Assembly: GCF_000355675.1 (NCBI RefSeq)
Contig: NC_020888.1
Coordinates: forward strand, 2,835,501 to 2,899,500
DNA: 64,000 bases
Origin: Thalassolituus oleivorans MIL-1
GTDB lineage: Bacteria > Pseudomonadota > Gammaproteobacteria > Pseudomonadales > Oceanobacteraceae
Direction: 5' to 3'
Numbering within the stretch: the first letter of the stretch is position 1; every line of letters starts with the position of its first letter. Position numbers and translations under genes: made by a program. Shown piece after piece: positions 49,002-58,540 of this stretch. Below the pieces are notes generated by a model. That model was not told the origin of the DNA. It saw only the letters and a list, made by a program, of their open reading frames with translations, and searched no databases.

Positions 49002-50675
49002 ATGCTAGCAAATCTGTCCATTCATCAATTCGCCCTCGTCGAACACATGGAATTAGAGTTCGGTGCAGGAATGTCGGTTATTACTGGCGAGACGGGTGCC
49101 GGTAAGTCCATTTTGCTCGATGCCTTAGGTTTAGCCTTAGGCCAACGAGCAGAAGCAGGATGCGTGCGCAAAGGCGCAAGCAAAGCCGAGGTATGCGCCA
49201 CATTTAAGACCAATAGCAACGCCCAAGCTTGGTTAAAAAGCTATGATTTCCCTAGCGATGACGAAGTTATTTTACGCCGAATAATTTCGGCTGAAGGTCG
49301 TTCACGCGGCTACATAAATGGCCGCCCTGTGCCTGCTAACGACTTAAAAGAAATCGCTAGCCACTTAATTGATGTGCATTCACAGCATGCTCACCAACGC
49401 TTGCTAGAAAAAGACACCCCGAGACAGCTGCTCGACAGCTATGCTGGGCTATCGGAACAAACGACCAAAGTCAGTGGGTTATATCGCCAATGGCAAACGC
49501 AATATCGCCAACTCAAAAGCCTGCAGGAAGAAAGCGCCGAGCTTCAAGCTCAACGTCAGCTATTAACCTATCAAGTTGAAGAGTTACGTGAACTGGCAAT
49601 TGGTGAACTTGAACTGGATGAACTTGAAGCCGAACACAAACGTTTAGCCAATGCCGAAAACACGCTATTAAGCGGTCAATCTGCGGTTATTGCCTGCCTA
49701 GGTGACGATAACAGCGAGCAAGCCGCCACTCAGATGGTCTATCAAGCGATTCATCAGCTGCAACAAATTGATGATCGCCATCCGCACTTAGAAGAAGCCC
49801 GTGATCTCTTACAGCAAGCGCATATCCAATTAGAAGAAGCCGGTAATTCATTACAGCGCTATCTAGATGGTGTCGATATCAATCCGCATCGCTTACAGCA
49901 AATCGAAAGTCGTTTAAGCGATATCTACACGATGGCGCGCAAGCATCACATTAATGCTCAACAAGTGTATGCACATTGGCAAGAACAGGAACAAGCGCTC
50001 GCTGCTTTGTCGTTGTCAGATGAGGATTTAGCAGAATTACGAGCTGAAGTAGAATCGCTCTACCAAGCCTTCTTAAGCGAAGCTCAAGCCTTAAGCAATG
50101 CTCGCATCCATGCCGCAACACAAATGGATAAAGATATTGAAGCCCACTTTGAGGCGTTATCTCTCGGGCGAGCACGGTTTATCACCCAAGTAATTCCCCA
50201 AGATATTAAGCAAGCACAAAGCCATGGCATCGACGACATTCACTTCATCGTGCAGACCAATCCGGGAATGCCTGCAGGCCCATTGGCAAAAGTAGCATCT
50301 GGCGGTGAATTATCGCGTATTAGCTTAGCGATTCAGGTCGTCACCGCTGCTACCAGTAAAGTGCCAAGCCTAATTTTCGACGAAGTCGATGTTGGTATAG
50401 GTGGCGGCACTGCGGAACGTGTTGGTCGACTAATGCGTAAACTCGGTAACAATAGCCAAGTTATGTGCGTCACTCACCAGCCGCAAGTGGCCGCCCAAGC
50501 GCATCAGCACTTCCAAGTCAGTAAGGTCAGTGGTGATGAAGCCACTCATACGCGTATTCGGGAGCTAAGTAGCAAACAAAGAGCGGAAGAACTCGCTCGT
50601 ATGTTAGGCGGGATCGAAATTACCAGCCAGACATTGGCGCATGCCTCAGAGATGCTCGCGTTGGTGCGCTCGTAA
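49002..50675 (+). CDS. recN: DNA repair protein RecN
   Basis: 557 residues. SMC-like ATPase: Walker A GETGAGKS (residues 29-36), long antiparallel coiled coil (about 150-360), signature VASGGELSRISLAIQ and Walker B LIFDEVDVGIGG. Acts in double-strand-break repair, holding sister DNA. SOS-regulated, shown by the two LexA boxes just upstream; GGAG is spaced 8 bases from the ATG. Confidence 0.98.
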   Translation: MLANLSIHQFALVEHMELEFGAGMSVITGETGAGKSILLDALGLALGQRAEAGCVRKGASKAEVCATFKTNSNAQAWLKSYDFPSDDEVILRRIISAEGRSRGYINGRPVPANDLKEIASHLIDVHSQHAHQRLLEKDTPRQLLDSYAGLSEQTTKVSGLYRQWQTQYRQLKSLQEESAELQAQRQLLTYQVEELRELAIGELELDELEAEHKRLANAENTLLSGQSAVIACLGDDNSEQAATQMVYQAIHQLQQIDDRHPHLEEARDLLQQAHIQLEEAGNSLQRYLDGVDINPHRLQQIESRLSDIYTMARKHHINAQQVYAHWQEQEQALAALSLSDEDLAELRAEVESLYQAFLSEAQALSNARIHAATQMDKDIEAHFEALSLGRARFITQVIPQDIKQAQSHGIDDIHFIVQTNPGMPAGPLAKVASGGELSRISLAIQVVTAATSKVPSLIFDEVDVGIGGGTAERVGRLMRKLGNNSQVMCVTHQPQVAAQAHQHFQVSKVSGDEATHTRIRELSSKQRAEELARMLGGIEITSQTLAHASEMLALVRS

Positions 50676-50714
50676 TCGGCACTGTGACCTTTAACATAAA
50701 AGTAGCGCCCATAA

Positions 50715-50750
50715 AAAAAACCGCACTGCAGTAATGCAGTGCGGTTTTTT
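50715..50750. terminator. Bidirectional terminator between recN and fur
   Basis: 16-bp perfect stem (core CCGCACTGCA) with GTAA loop and A6/T6 arms. Confidence 0.95.
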
Positions 50751-50765
50751 AAAATGACAGCCAGC

Positions 50766-51170
50766 TTATTTTTTACGAACGTAAAGCACTAAGCTGTGAT
50801 CAACCAAATCGAACCCATGCTGTTCAGCGATTTCGTGCTGTAAGCGTTCGATTTGCGTATTGGTAAACTCGATAACAGTACCATCATCGACGTTAACCAT
50901 ATGATCATGGTGTTCGCCTCGCGCCAACTCAAACACCGAGTGACCACCATCAAAGTTATGACGAGTAACCAACCCAGCGCTTTCGAACTGGGTTAATACA
51001 CGGTATACCGTCGCCAAACCGACATCTTCGCCCGCTTCAATTAACGCGCGATAAACATCTTCTGCACTCATGTGAGCATCTGGATCACTCTCCAAGATAC
51101 TAAGAATTTTGACACGTGGCAGCGTGACTTTCAGGCCTGCCTTGCGCAATTCCACGTTTTGATCGGACAT
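50766..51170 (-). CDS. fur: Ferric uptake regulator Fur
   Basis: 134 residues from MSDQNVELRKAGLKVTLPR; the extension to 51191 is unlikely. Winged helix (LPRVKILSILESD, ATVYRVLTQFESAGLV), metal-binding GEHHDHMV, and dimerisation domain. The usual C-terminal CxxC zinc motifs are absent, as in Pseudomonas-type Fur. Divergent from bamE, the standard pair. Confidence 0.97.
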   Translation of the reverse strand: MSDQNVELRKAGLKVTLPRVKILSILESDPDAHMSAEDVYRALIEAGEDVGLATVYRVLTQFESAGLVTRHNFDGGHSVFELARGEHHDHMVNVDDGTVIEFTNTQIERLQHEIAEQHGFDLVDHSLVLYVRKK

Positions 51171-51259
51171 TGCCTTCCTCGAATATTTCACAGCAAGTTG
51201 AATTATCAGGTATCATCGTGGTCCTAGCTGAAAGCAACCAAAGAGACAGTACCCTGATC

Positions 51260-51658
51260 ATGCGAGCCCTAATTCTGACCGGTTTACTTGGTTTTGCAAC
51301 CCTTTCCGGCTGCACTTTTCCCGGTGTGTACAAGCTCAACGTCCAACAGGGCAATATTGTTACCCCTGAGATGCTAAGCCAACTCAAGCCTGGCATGAAT
51401 CAACGCCAAGTAAGTTACGTAATGGGCAACCCTGTAATGCGTAACCCTTTTGAGCAAAAACAGTGGGATTACATCTATACCTTAGAGCAACGCGATAAGG
51501 TAGTGAAAGACTACCATGTAGTCATTCACTTCAATGACCAAGGTCTTTATACCCACTATTCTGGCGACTTACCTGCTGAAGATTTCAATGAAACGAACCA
51601 GCTCAACTCACTACCAGAAGAAGAACGAAATCTTAATACCGTACCTACCGACCTCTAG
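51260..51658 (+). CDS. bamE: Outer membrane assembly lipoprotein BamE
   Basis: 132 residues from MRALILTGLLGF; a lipobox ends at Cys18 (TLSGC). The SmpA/OmlA fold follows: GMNQRQVSYVMGNPVMRNPF and WDYIYTLEQRDKVVKDYHV. Component of the BAM complex at the outer membrane. The 51170 start would overlap the fur start. Confidence 0.97.
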   Translation: MRALILTGLLGFATLSGCTFPGVYKLNVQQGNIVTPEMLSQLKPGMNQRQVSYVMGNPVMRNPFEQKQWDYIYTLEQRDKVVKDYHVVIHFNDQGLYTHYSGDLPAEDFNETNQLNSLPEEERNLNTVPTDL

Positions 51659-51674
51659 GTACTAGCTGCAAATC

Positions 51675-51699
51675 AAGCCCACGGTGAGTGGGCTTTTTT
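51675..51699 (+). terminator. bamE terminator
   Basis: GCCCAC / GTGGGC stem and T6, followed by the convergent rnfH gene. Confidence 0.9.
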
Positions 51700-51720
51700 G
51701 TGCCGCACTCACCACCAGCC

Positions 51721-52026
51721 TTAGCCTTTCGCCGCCTTTGCTGCGCGGTTAGCGCGCGCTTGCTTAGGGTCAATAATCAGCGGGCGATAAATCTCTACAC
51801 GGTCGCCAGCGCGCAACACCTCGCCTTCCGCATCACGTACAGCCTTACCAAAAATACCAAACTTAGCATCCGCTAATACCAACTCGGGAAATTCGGCTTC
51901 AATACCCGACAGACGTACCGCATCTAACAAGGTCGTGCCCTCAGGCACTTCAACTGCAACAATTTTTTGCTTATGAGGTAAGGCGTAGGCTACCTCGACC
52001 TGAATTTTCTCAGCCATAAATCTCAT
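51721..52026 (-). CDS. RnfH family ubiquitin-like protein
   Basis: 101 residues, UPF0125 family. VEVAYALPHKQKIVAVEVP, GTTLLDAVRLSGI, FGIFGKAV and DRVEIYRPLIIDPKQAR are typical. Starts 17 bases inside the end of ratA, so it is co-translated. Function unproven (beta-grasp fold, possibly linked to Rnf or RatA). Confidence 0.93.
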   Translation of the reverse strand: MRFMAEKIQVEVAYALPHKQKIVAVEVPEGTTLLDAVRLSGIEAEFPELVLADAKFGIFGKAVRDAEGEVLRAGDRVEIYRPLIIDPKQARANRAAKAAKG

Positions 52027-52441
52027 TCGCTCGTTTTACAAAAGAGTCAACCATAGCCCCAGCAACTTGTTTAAACAGGGCCCCCATAGCAGCCCCAGTG
52101 ATAAAATTGCCCATTTCAAATTCCATATCCAACGACACCTTACAAGCCTCATCCGATAGTTTTTGAAAGCGCCAAGTACCCGTAAAACGACTAAAAGGTC
52201 CTTCCAGTAATCGAATATCCATACGCTCCGGGCGTACAAGGTCATTGTGAGTACTGAAGCTATGTTGCAATCCAGCCTTACTGATTGTCAGACGCGCCTC
52301 AATAAAGTTGTCATCTTCATCCAGCACCTCTGTCGCTTGGCAACCCGGCAAAAACTCGGGATAGCGGCGCACATCATTTACTAGATCAAACATTTCTTCC
52401 GCGGTATGCATCACTAATGCACTGCGCGTAATAGTCGTCAT
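52010..52441 (-). CDS. ratA: RatA / coenzyme Q-binding START-like protein
   Basis: 143 residues of the polyketide cyclase/COQ10 group: ALVMHTAEEMFDLVNDVRRY, PEFLPGCQATEVL and the C-terminal VAGAMVDSFVKRANEIYG. In E. coli RatA is reported to block 70S association, but the family also resembles the Coq10 quinone carrier. In the usual smpB-ratA-rnfH neighbourhood. Confidence 0.94.
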   Translation of the reverse strand: MTTITRSALVMHTAEEMFDLVNDVRRYPEFLPGCQATEVLDEDDNFIEARLTISKAGLQHSFSTHNDLVRPERMDIRLLEGPFSRFTGTWRFQKLSDEACKVSLDMEFEMGNFITGAAMGALFKQVAGAMVDSFVKRANEIYG

Positions 52442-52468
52442 TCGCTTACCTTTTGGTTGCCAGAAGCA

Positions 52469-53962
52469 TCATAAGATGCCGTGGATAAATACAAACAGCA
52501 CCGCTGCAGGCGATACAAACCGAATCATAAAACGCCAGATTTCAAAAATCGCGGTGTTATTAACCCGAGCTTCATCCGCAACGCTGCGACGGCTCAAAAA
52601 CCAACCCCCAAACAGCGAAATCAACACACCACCTAGTGGTAACAGAATGTTGGCGGTTAAAAAGTCGAGTACGTCGAAGAATGTCTTGCCTGTAATTTGA
52701 AAGTTAACGCTTTCGGTCGGCGGGTATAGCCGTTCTAACTCAGAGACATCGGCATAGGCAAACCACTCAGCCTCGGGCAACTGGACACTCGTTGCATCAG
52801 CCTGCTCCGCTACTGTTGGTGTCACATGGACGAAAAATTGATTATTCGACCAATCATTAAACGAGAAAACCGTGCCGATACCTAAAAACCAAGCCAGCGC
52901 ACAGACAATGAAGGTTGAACGGCCGCGACCAACACCCTTCTCGACACACCAAGCGACCGCAGGCTCAGCAATAGAAATAGCAGAACTCCACGCCGCGATC
53001 ACGACAAGAACAAAGAACGTTGTGCCAATCAGTACGCCGCCAGGCAATCCACCAAAGGCGATAGGCAAGGTCTGAAACATCAGCCCTGGGCCAGCACCCG
53101 GCTCTAAACCGTTAGTGAATACAATCGGGAATATCACTAAACCTGCGGCTAATGCCACTATTGTATCCAGAATACCCACAGCCAAAACAGTCTTACCCAG
53201 TGATGCATCTGCTGGCATATAAGCACCGTAGGCCATGATCGCGCCCATACCTAAGCTCAAAGTGAAAAACGCGTGTCCTAAAGCTACGACGACGCTTTCT
53301 TGCGACAACTTGCTGAAATCAAAGCTAAATAAGAAGTTAAACCCTTGGCTAAAACCCGGTGTCGTCAAGCTGTAGCCTAAAAGCAGTATCAACATAATGA
53401 ACAACAGCGGCATCATAATACGCACTGCATTTTCCAAGCCGCGATGCACACCACGCGCAATCACAACCCCGACTAATACCATAAAAATTGTGTGATAAAG
53501 CATTAACGACTGAGGATCAGCGAGCAGGTCACTAAATACAGCCCCTGCATTCTCACCGCTAATGCCAGTAAATGTGCCGGTCGCCATCTTTACTGTGTAA
53601 TACACAGTCCAGCCTGCAATCACACTGTAAAATGACAGAATACAAAACCCAGCCACAGCCCCCATCCAACCAATGCCGGCAAACATACGCGGCGCTTTTG
53701 CCGTCGCTGTGAGGCGCTCCATGGTATGAATCGGACTCATGCGCGCTTTACGACCAAGTAGCACTTCCGCCATCATGATCGGAATGCCTGCGGTTAAAAT
53801 GCATAGTAAATACACCAATACAAATGCGCCGCCGCCGTTCTCACCAGCAATGTAGGGGAACTTCCAAATATTCCCTAAACCCACTGCCGATCCTGTCGCA
53901 GCCAAAATAAACGTCCAGCGACTGCTCCAGATGCCGTGCATACCGCGCTTATCTGCCGTCAT
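52469..53962 (-). CDS. Sodium-dependent amino-acid/neurotransmitter symporter (NSS family)
   Basis: 497 residues, about 11-12 membrane helices. WSSRWTFILAATGSAVGLGN is the Na+/substrate-binding helix 1 signature of the LeuT fold, and WKFPYIAGENGGGAF follows. A long extracytoplasmic loop (about residues 370-420, acidic) precedes the last helices, an unusual feature. Inserted between ratA and smpB, which are normally adjacent. Confidence 0.93.
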   Translation of the reverse strand: MTADKRGMHGIWSSRWTFILAATGSAVGLGNIWKFPYIAGENGGGAFVLVYLLCILTAGIPIMMAEVLLGRKARMSPIHTMERLTATAKAPRMFAGIGWMGAVAGFCILSFYSVIAGWTVYYTVKMATGTFTGISGENAGAVFSDLLADPQSLMLYHTIFMVLVGVVIARGVHRGLENAVRIMMPLLFIMLILLLGYSLTTPGFSQGFNFLFSFDFSKLSQESVVVALGHAFFTLSLGMGAIMAYGAYMPADASLGKTVLAVGILDTIVALAAGLVIFPIVFTNGLEPGAGPGLMFQTLPIAFGGLPGGVLIGTTFFVLVVIAAWSSAISIAEPAVAWCVEKGVGRGRSTFIVCALAWFLGIGTVFSFNDWSNNQFFVHVTPTVAEQADATSVQLPEAEWFAYADVSELERLYPPTESVNFQITGKTFFDVLDFLTANILLPLGGVLISLFGGWFLSRRSVADEARVNNTAIFEIWRFMIRFVSPAAVLFVFIHGIL

Positions 53963-54071
53963 ATTCTTATCCTTTCTTGTAATGCGCGTATTGTCAGGGA
54001 TTTACCCCCTACGCTCAAGGGCGCAGGCTACCTACTGCCCTTTCACCACAGTGTCAGTTATAATCAGCGCC

Positions 54072-54554
54072 ATGAGCACAAACAAAAAACCTAAGTCCGG
54101 TGGCGGCACCATCGCACAGAACAAAAAAGCCCGTCACGACTACTTTCTCGAAGACAAACTCGAAGTAGGTCTGGTTCTTACCGGCTGGGAAGTAAAATCC
54201 CTGCGTGAAGGCAAATGCCAACTCGTCGACTCTTTTGTCCAAATTCACAACGGTGAAGCTTGGCTACACGGTGCATTGATTTCGCCGCTGCAGCAGGCCT
54301 CAACGCACATTGTGACCGAGCCGCGACGCGAGCGTAAGTTGCTGATGCACCGCCGTGAAATTGATCGATTGGTACAAAAAATTCAGGCCAAGGGTTACAC
54401 CTGCGTCTGTACCGCGATTTATTGGAAAGGTCCAAACATCAAAGCCGAGATTGCCCTAGCCAAAGGGAAACAAAGCCACGACAAACGCGATAGCTCAAAA
54501 GATCGCGACTGGGCCAAACAAAAAGAACGCATCATGAAGCACTCTGTTCGCTGA
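54072..54554 (+). CDS. smpB: SsrA-binding protein SmpB
   Basis: 160 residues from MSTNKKPKSGGGTIAQNKKA. Beta-barrel (ARHDYFLEDKLEVGLVLTGW, EVKSLREGKCQLVDSFV), and the basic C-terminal tail DRDWAKQKERIMKHSVR that reads the empty mRNA channel. Acts with the tmRNA encoded 120 bp downstream. Confidence 0.98.
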   Translation: MSTNKKPKSGGGTIAQNKKARHDYFLEDKLEVGLVLTGWEVKSLREGKCQLVDSFVQIHNGEAWLHGALISPLQQASTHIVTEPRRERKLLMHRREIDRLVQKIQAKGYTCVCTAIYWKGPNIKAEIALAKGKQSHDKRDSSKDRDWAKQKERIMKHSVR

Positions 54555-54675
54555 CAGCGAGCAAGGCTTGTGATACGCTGCACGACTAATGTGAATACAG
54601 GGCAAGGTTGAAAAATCAAACTCCGCCCCCACATTAAACACTACGACCTAAGGCGATTGATTAGGCGAAGAATCT

Positions 54676-55031
54676 GGGGATGATTAGGATTCGACGTTGA
54701 TTACAAAGCTATGGGTGCATGCCGAGAGTGTATAGCGATCTCGTAAATAAACGTTATACATAGTTATAGTCGCAAACGACGAAACTTACGCACTAGCGGC
54801 TTAAGCCCGCTTACCTCCGAACTCGGGTTCCTATAGCCGGGGGACGAGGGCGACGTCTTATAGGATCGCTTGGAGGCTTCGCTCGTAGCCAAAGAGTTAA
54901 ACTTAATCGAGCTCGTTCTGAACGGCCTGCCCCTCGGCCCGTGACGAACTAAATTAATAGAGACGGCTAAGCATGTAGATCCTCTAGTGGAGGATTGGCG
55001 GACGCGGGTTCAAATCCCGCCATCTCCACCA
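54676..55031 (+). ncRNA. ssrA: tmRNA (ssrA)
   Basis: 356 bases. The 5' end GGGGATGATTAGGATTCGAC and the 3' end CGCCATCTCCACCA form the tRNA-Ala-like acceptor with the G3-U wobble. The tag frame at 54772-54804 encodes ANDETYALAA and a TAA; E. coli has ANDENYALAA. The T-arm is GCGGGTTCAAATCCCGC. Rescues stalled ribosomes with SmpB. The 3' end is a frequent island attachment site, and a defence island follows. Confidence 0.97.
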
Positions 55032-55041
55032 TATTAAAGAA

Positions 55042-55079
55042 AAAGGCTCGATACCGTATTTTGGTATCGGGCCTTTTTT
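55042..55079. terminator. Terminator between ssrA and hsdR
   Basis: 14-bp stem AAAGGCTCGATACC / GGTATCGGGCCTTT (one G-U), 7-base loop, T6; also usable from hsdR. Confidence 0.9.
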
Positions 55080-55102
55080 ATTACTCCATCGAACGAGACA
55101 CC

Positions 55103-58100
55103 TCACACCGCCAAAGTCAGCAAATCATAAATTAACTTAGAAAATCCTTTCGCTTTGATTGGGTCTGACAGTAACTGCATCATCTGGTTTTGATGCGCTG
55201 CGCTACTATCCAAAATGGCATCATCAATCGCTTTCGCAAAATCGCCTAACATCGCTTGCTCTGGGCTGTTGTTGGCAATCTGTTGCATGACCTGAATATT
55301 CTCACTGAGTTTATCGCGCACGGTGTAGGCATAGTTCACCATGTCGTTTTCAGTTAACTGATCGGTAATAAAGAGTTCGTTTAAACGCTCAATTATTTGC
55401 GACAAAAACTCTTCTTTTTTGTCTTTTGCTTTGGCTGACCCCAAACCTTCGCCCGGCACTAATTTATAATCTGCTGAGTCTTCTTTTAACTTTAAATCTT
55501 GTTGACGAATTACCGACAAACGATAGTGACTTAACACGACATCATTCAGGTTAATGTCATCGTCTTCTTCAACGACCTCACGCAACATAGGGCGCAAATT
55601 ACGTGCATACAAACAGAGTTTTTCTAAATCTTTATCGTTGTAGTCCACAATCTGAGACATAAACTCGTAAAAGCGCACAAACGTGCCCAAGTCTTTCTTG
55701 AAGATTTCTAGCGCGTCTTTTTCTTGCTTACATTCTTTAAAACTATTCTCGGCATTCGCAATTAACACCGGATCATTCGTGCGCTTAGTGCGCTCAAACA
55801 TCTCTTTCGCTTGTTTAAATGCCTCAATGGCTGACTTATAGCGTTTTTGCCAACGCTCAACCGCAGGCTTGCAGATGTTCGCGATGGCCGCATTGCTTTT
55901 GCTTTTTACATAAAAGGCGTTACAAAACTGCTCGACTTCTTGCCACAAGAAAATACCCGAAGCGCGCAGCTTGTCGGATAAATCAAAGATCAAATCAGGG
56001 TTGGATACATCGGCCAATTCAGCAGTTTGATAATACGGCTGAAAGGCAGACAGAATATCGTCTGGCTCATTAAAAAAGTCCAAAATGAAAGTGCCAGTTT
56101 CTGCCTTACTCGGGAAAGTACGATTTAACCGCGACAGTGTTTGTACACACTCAACCCCACCCAGTTTTTTATCAACGTACATAGCGCAGAGTTTGGGCTG
56201 ATCAAAGCCAGTTTGAAACTTGTTGGCAACAATCATTACTTGGTAATCGTCGCTATCAAAGGCTTTGCGCATATCACGACCTTTGAGATTAGTGTTCATA
56301 TTGGCTTCGGTGAATTTCTCGCCCAGTAATGCCGTAGCATTGGGGTCTTTCTCGTTGTATTCCACCTCACCAGAGAAGGCCACCATTGCGTGAATATTGG
56401 CATAACGTTTTTCTGCTCCTGCTCCTGAACCTAAGCCAGCAGCGCCCTTCTCAGCAATGTACTTATCAAAAGCGAGCTTGTAGCGCACGGCTTCTTTGCG
56501 CGAGCTGGTCACGACCATAGCTTTCGCTTGTCCGCCCAATAAACCCATCACGTTATCTTTAAAATGCTCGACAATGACCTGCACTTTTTGGCTAATGTTG
56601 TAATCGTGCAAACGCACCCACTGGTTCAGTTTGACCTTGGCCTTTTTGCTTTCAACCTCTTGATCGCTGCCTGCCATTTTCATGGCTAAGTTATAGGCAA
56701 CTTTATAATTGGTGTAGTTTTTCAGCACATCTAAAATAAAGCCTTCTTCGATGGCTTGGCGCATCGAATACACATGGTAGGCTTCGGGCTTGTTGGTTTT
56801 AGATGGTGCTTCATTCGGCTTAGGTAAACGACCAAACTGCTCAAGCGTTTTAGTTTTAGGCGTGGCGGTAAAGGCTAAATAACTGAGATTTTTAGACGCA
56901 CGACGTGAAGCCACAGCAGCATCGAGAATATCCTCGGTCGAGAGTTCTTCTTCGTCGCTTGTGGCGTCCATCATCAGCACTTCTTTTAACTGGCGCGCGG
57001 TACTGCCGGTTTGCGAACTGTGCGCTTCATCGGCAATCACCACATAATTGCGCTCTTTTAAGCTGACGCTGTTTTCGATGGCTTTTAACACATAAGGGAA
57101 GGTTTGAATGGTGACGATAATAATCGGCTGCGAGGTTTCGAGTGCTTTGGCGAGTTTTTCCGATTTAGAGCCATCGCCCTCATTGCGGTTAATGCGCCCC
57201 ACCGTGCCCTCGACCGAGGTAAACTGCGAAATCGTTTCTTGCAGCTGATCGTCCAGTACCGTTCGATCTGTCACCACAATCACCGAATCAAACAGCTTAT
57301 TGCCCTCCCCAGTGTGAATCGCCGATAACTGGTGCGCCGACCACGCGATAGAATTCGACTTGCCCGAACCGGCACTGTGCTGAATTAAATACTTATTGCC
57401 CGGCCCTTCCGTGCGTGCGGCATTCACCAACTTAGTGACCACATCCCACTGGTGATAACGCGGGAATATCAGCGCCTCTTTTTTGTACTTGCGCCCTTCC
57501 CAGTCTTCTTTTTCTTCAATTTGTAAATGCACAAAACGGGCGAGAATATTCAGCAAGTTATCGGGCTGTAATACCTCATTCCACAAGTATTCGGTGGCAT
57601 ACTGGTTTACATCCGCAGGCACGTCGTTACCCGCGCCACCCGTTGACGTCCCTTTGTTAAAAGGCAAAAAGAAAGTCGTATCGCCCTCTAAACGAGTCGC
57701 CATATACACTTCGTATTGGCTCACAGCAAAATGCACCAAAGCACCGCGTTTAAAGGTTAATAGCGGCTCGGGCTTTTTTGTGGTGGGGTCAATGGCAAAG
57801 CGGGTGGTTTTGTACTGTTTGATGGCGTTTTGCACGGCTTGCTTAAACTCAGATTTCAGCTCTAGCGTCGCCACTGGCAAGCCATTCACAAACAGGACTA
57901 AGTCGATGCGCCACCGCTTAGAACGAGTGCCTTCCTCGGCTTCATGCTCATCCGTCGCCCAAGGGCTGTAGACCAGCTCTGGCACCACGCGTAAACGGTT
58001 TTGCTGATAACGGGCTAGCGTATCGGGGTTTAGGTCGTGCTCGGGCTTAAATTGGCACAGGCTAAAACGCGTACCGCGATCACGCAGCTCGTGACGCAAC

Positions 58101-58399
58101 ACCCCTAACGTACCAAAGGAGCGCAGCTCTTTATTCGAAAACGACGCAGCTGCATTGGGGTCAGCCTTGTTTAGCTGAGCAGCAACACGCTCTAAAAACT
58201 TAGTATCGGGATCATTAGGGTATAAGGCACAGAATTTTTGCCATTGCTCATCTTGGGTGTCTTTCACAAACCCCAGCAAATCCTCTGAATATAGTGCCAA
58301 CTCACGATTGTAGTGCTCGGGCTTACCCAGCAACCAACCATTCGCCACCAACTGCTGAATCATTTCGTTTTGAAATGCGAATTCACTGGCACTGGCCAT
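55103..58399 (-). CDS. hsdR: Type I restriction endonuclease, R subunit
   Basis: 1098 residues. The N-terminal nuclease domain has the PD-(D/E)XK pattern (RIDLVLFVNGLPVATLELKS, about residues 160-180). The SF2 translocase has Walker A HSAGSGKSNSIAW near 342, VVTDRTVLDDQLQ, DEAH (ADEAHSSQTG, near 456) and FTATPKTKTLEQFG. A helical C-terminal part binds the methylase. It cuts DNA after translocating from unmodified sites. The methylase and specificity genes lie upstream on the same strand; hsdM is outside the window. The first gene of the island next to ssrA. Confidence 0.97.
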   Translation of the reverse strand: MASASEFAFQNEMIQQLVANGWLLGKPEHYNRELALYSEDLLGFVKDTQDEQWQKFCALYPNDPDTKFLERVAAQLNKADPNAAASFSNKELRSFGTLGVLRHELRDRGTRFSLCQFKPEHDLNPDTLARYQQNRLRVVPELVYSPWATDEHEAEEGTRSKRWRIDLVLFVNGLPVATLELKSEFKQAVQNAIKQYKTTRFAIDPTTKKPEPLLTFKRGALVHFAVSQYEVYMATRLEGDTTFFLPFNKGTSTGGAGNDVPADVNQYATEYLWNEVLQPDNLLNILARFVHLQIEEKEDWEGRKYKKEALIFPRYHQWDVVTKLVNAARTEGPGNKYLIQHSAGSGKSNSIAWSAHQLSAIHTGEGNKLFDSVIVVTDRTVLDDQLQETISQFTSVEGTVGRINRNEGDGSKSEKLAKALETSQPIIIVTIQTFPYVLKAIENSVSLKERNYVVIADEAHSSQTGSTARQLKEVLMMDATSDEEELSTEDILDAAVASRRASKNLSYLAFTATPKTKTLEQFGRLPKPNEAPSKTNKPEAYHVYSMRQAIEEGFILDVLKNYTNYKVAYNLAMKMAGSDQEVESKKAKVKLNQWVRLHDYNISQKVQVIVEHFKDNVMGLLGGQAKAMVVTSSRKEAVRYKLAFDKYIAEKGAAGLGSGAGAEKRYANIHAMVAFSGEVEYNEKDPNATALLGEKFTEANMNTNLKGRDMRKAFDSDDYQVMIVANKFQTGFDQPKLCAMYVDKKLGGVECVQTLSRLNRTFPSKAETGTFILDFFNEPDDILSAFQPYYQTAELADVSNPDLIFDLSDKLRASGIFLWQEVEQFCNAFYVKSKSNAAIANICKPAVERWQKRYKSAIEAFKQAKEMFERTKRTNDPVLIANAENSFKECKQEKDALEIFKKDLGTFVRFYEFMSQIVDYNDKDLEKLCLYARNLRPMLREVVEEDDDINLNDVVLSHYRLSVIRQQDLKLKEDSADYKLVPGEGLGSAKAKDKKEEFLSQIIERLNELFITDQLTENDMVNYAYTVRDKLSENIQVMQQIANNSPEQAMLGDFAKAIDDAILDSSAAHQNQMMQLLSDPIKAKGFSKLIYDLLTLAV

Positions 58400-58540
58400 T
58401 CTTTAATCCCTTATTGTTTTTAGTTCACGTTACTTAATGCGACATCACCTAATCGTACGGTCTTTCGTTTGCTGCATCCACCTACCCTAATGATAAAACT
58501 AAGCAAAATGAACGAAATACATAGCGGAACTAACGTCGAC

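Noticed and set aside
57483-57971. 162-codon plus-strand open frame inside hsdR
   Set aside because: Antisense to the conserved helicase part of hsdR; no own features.
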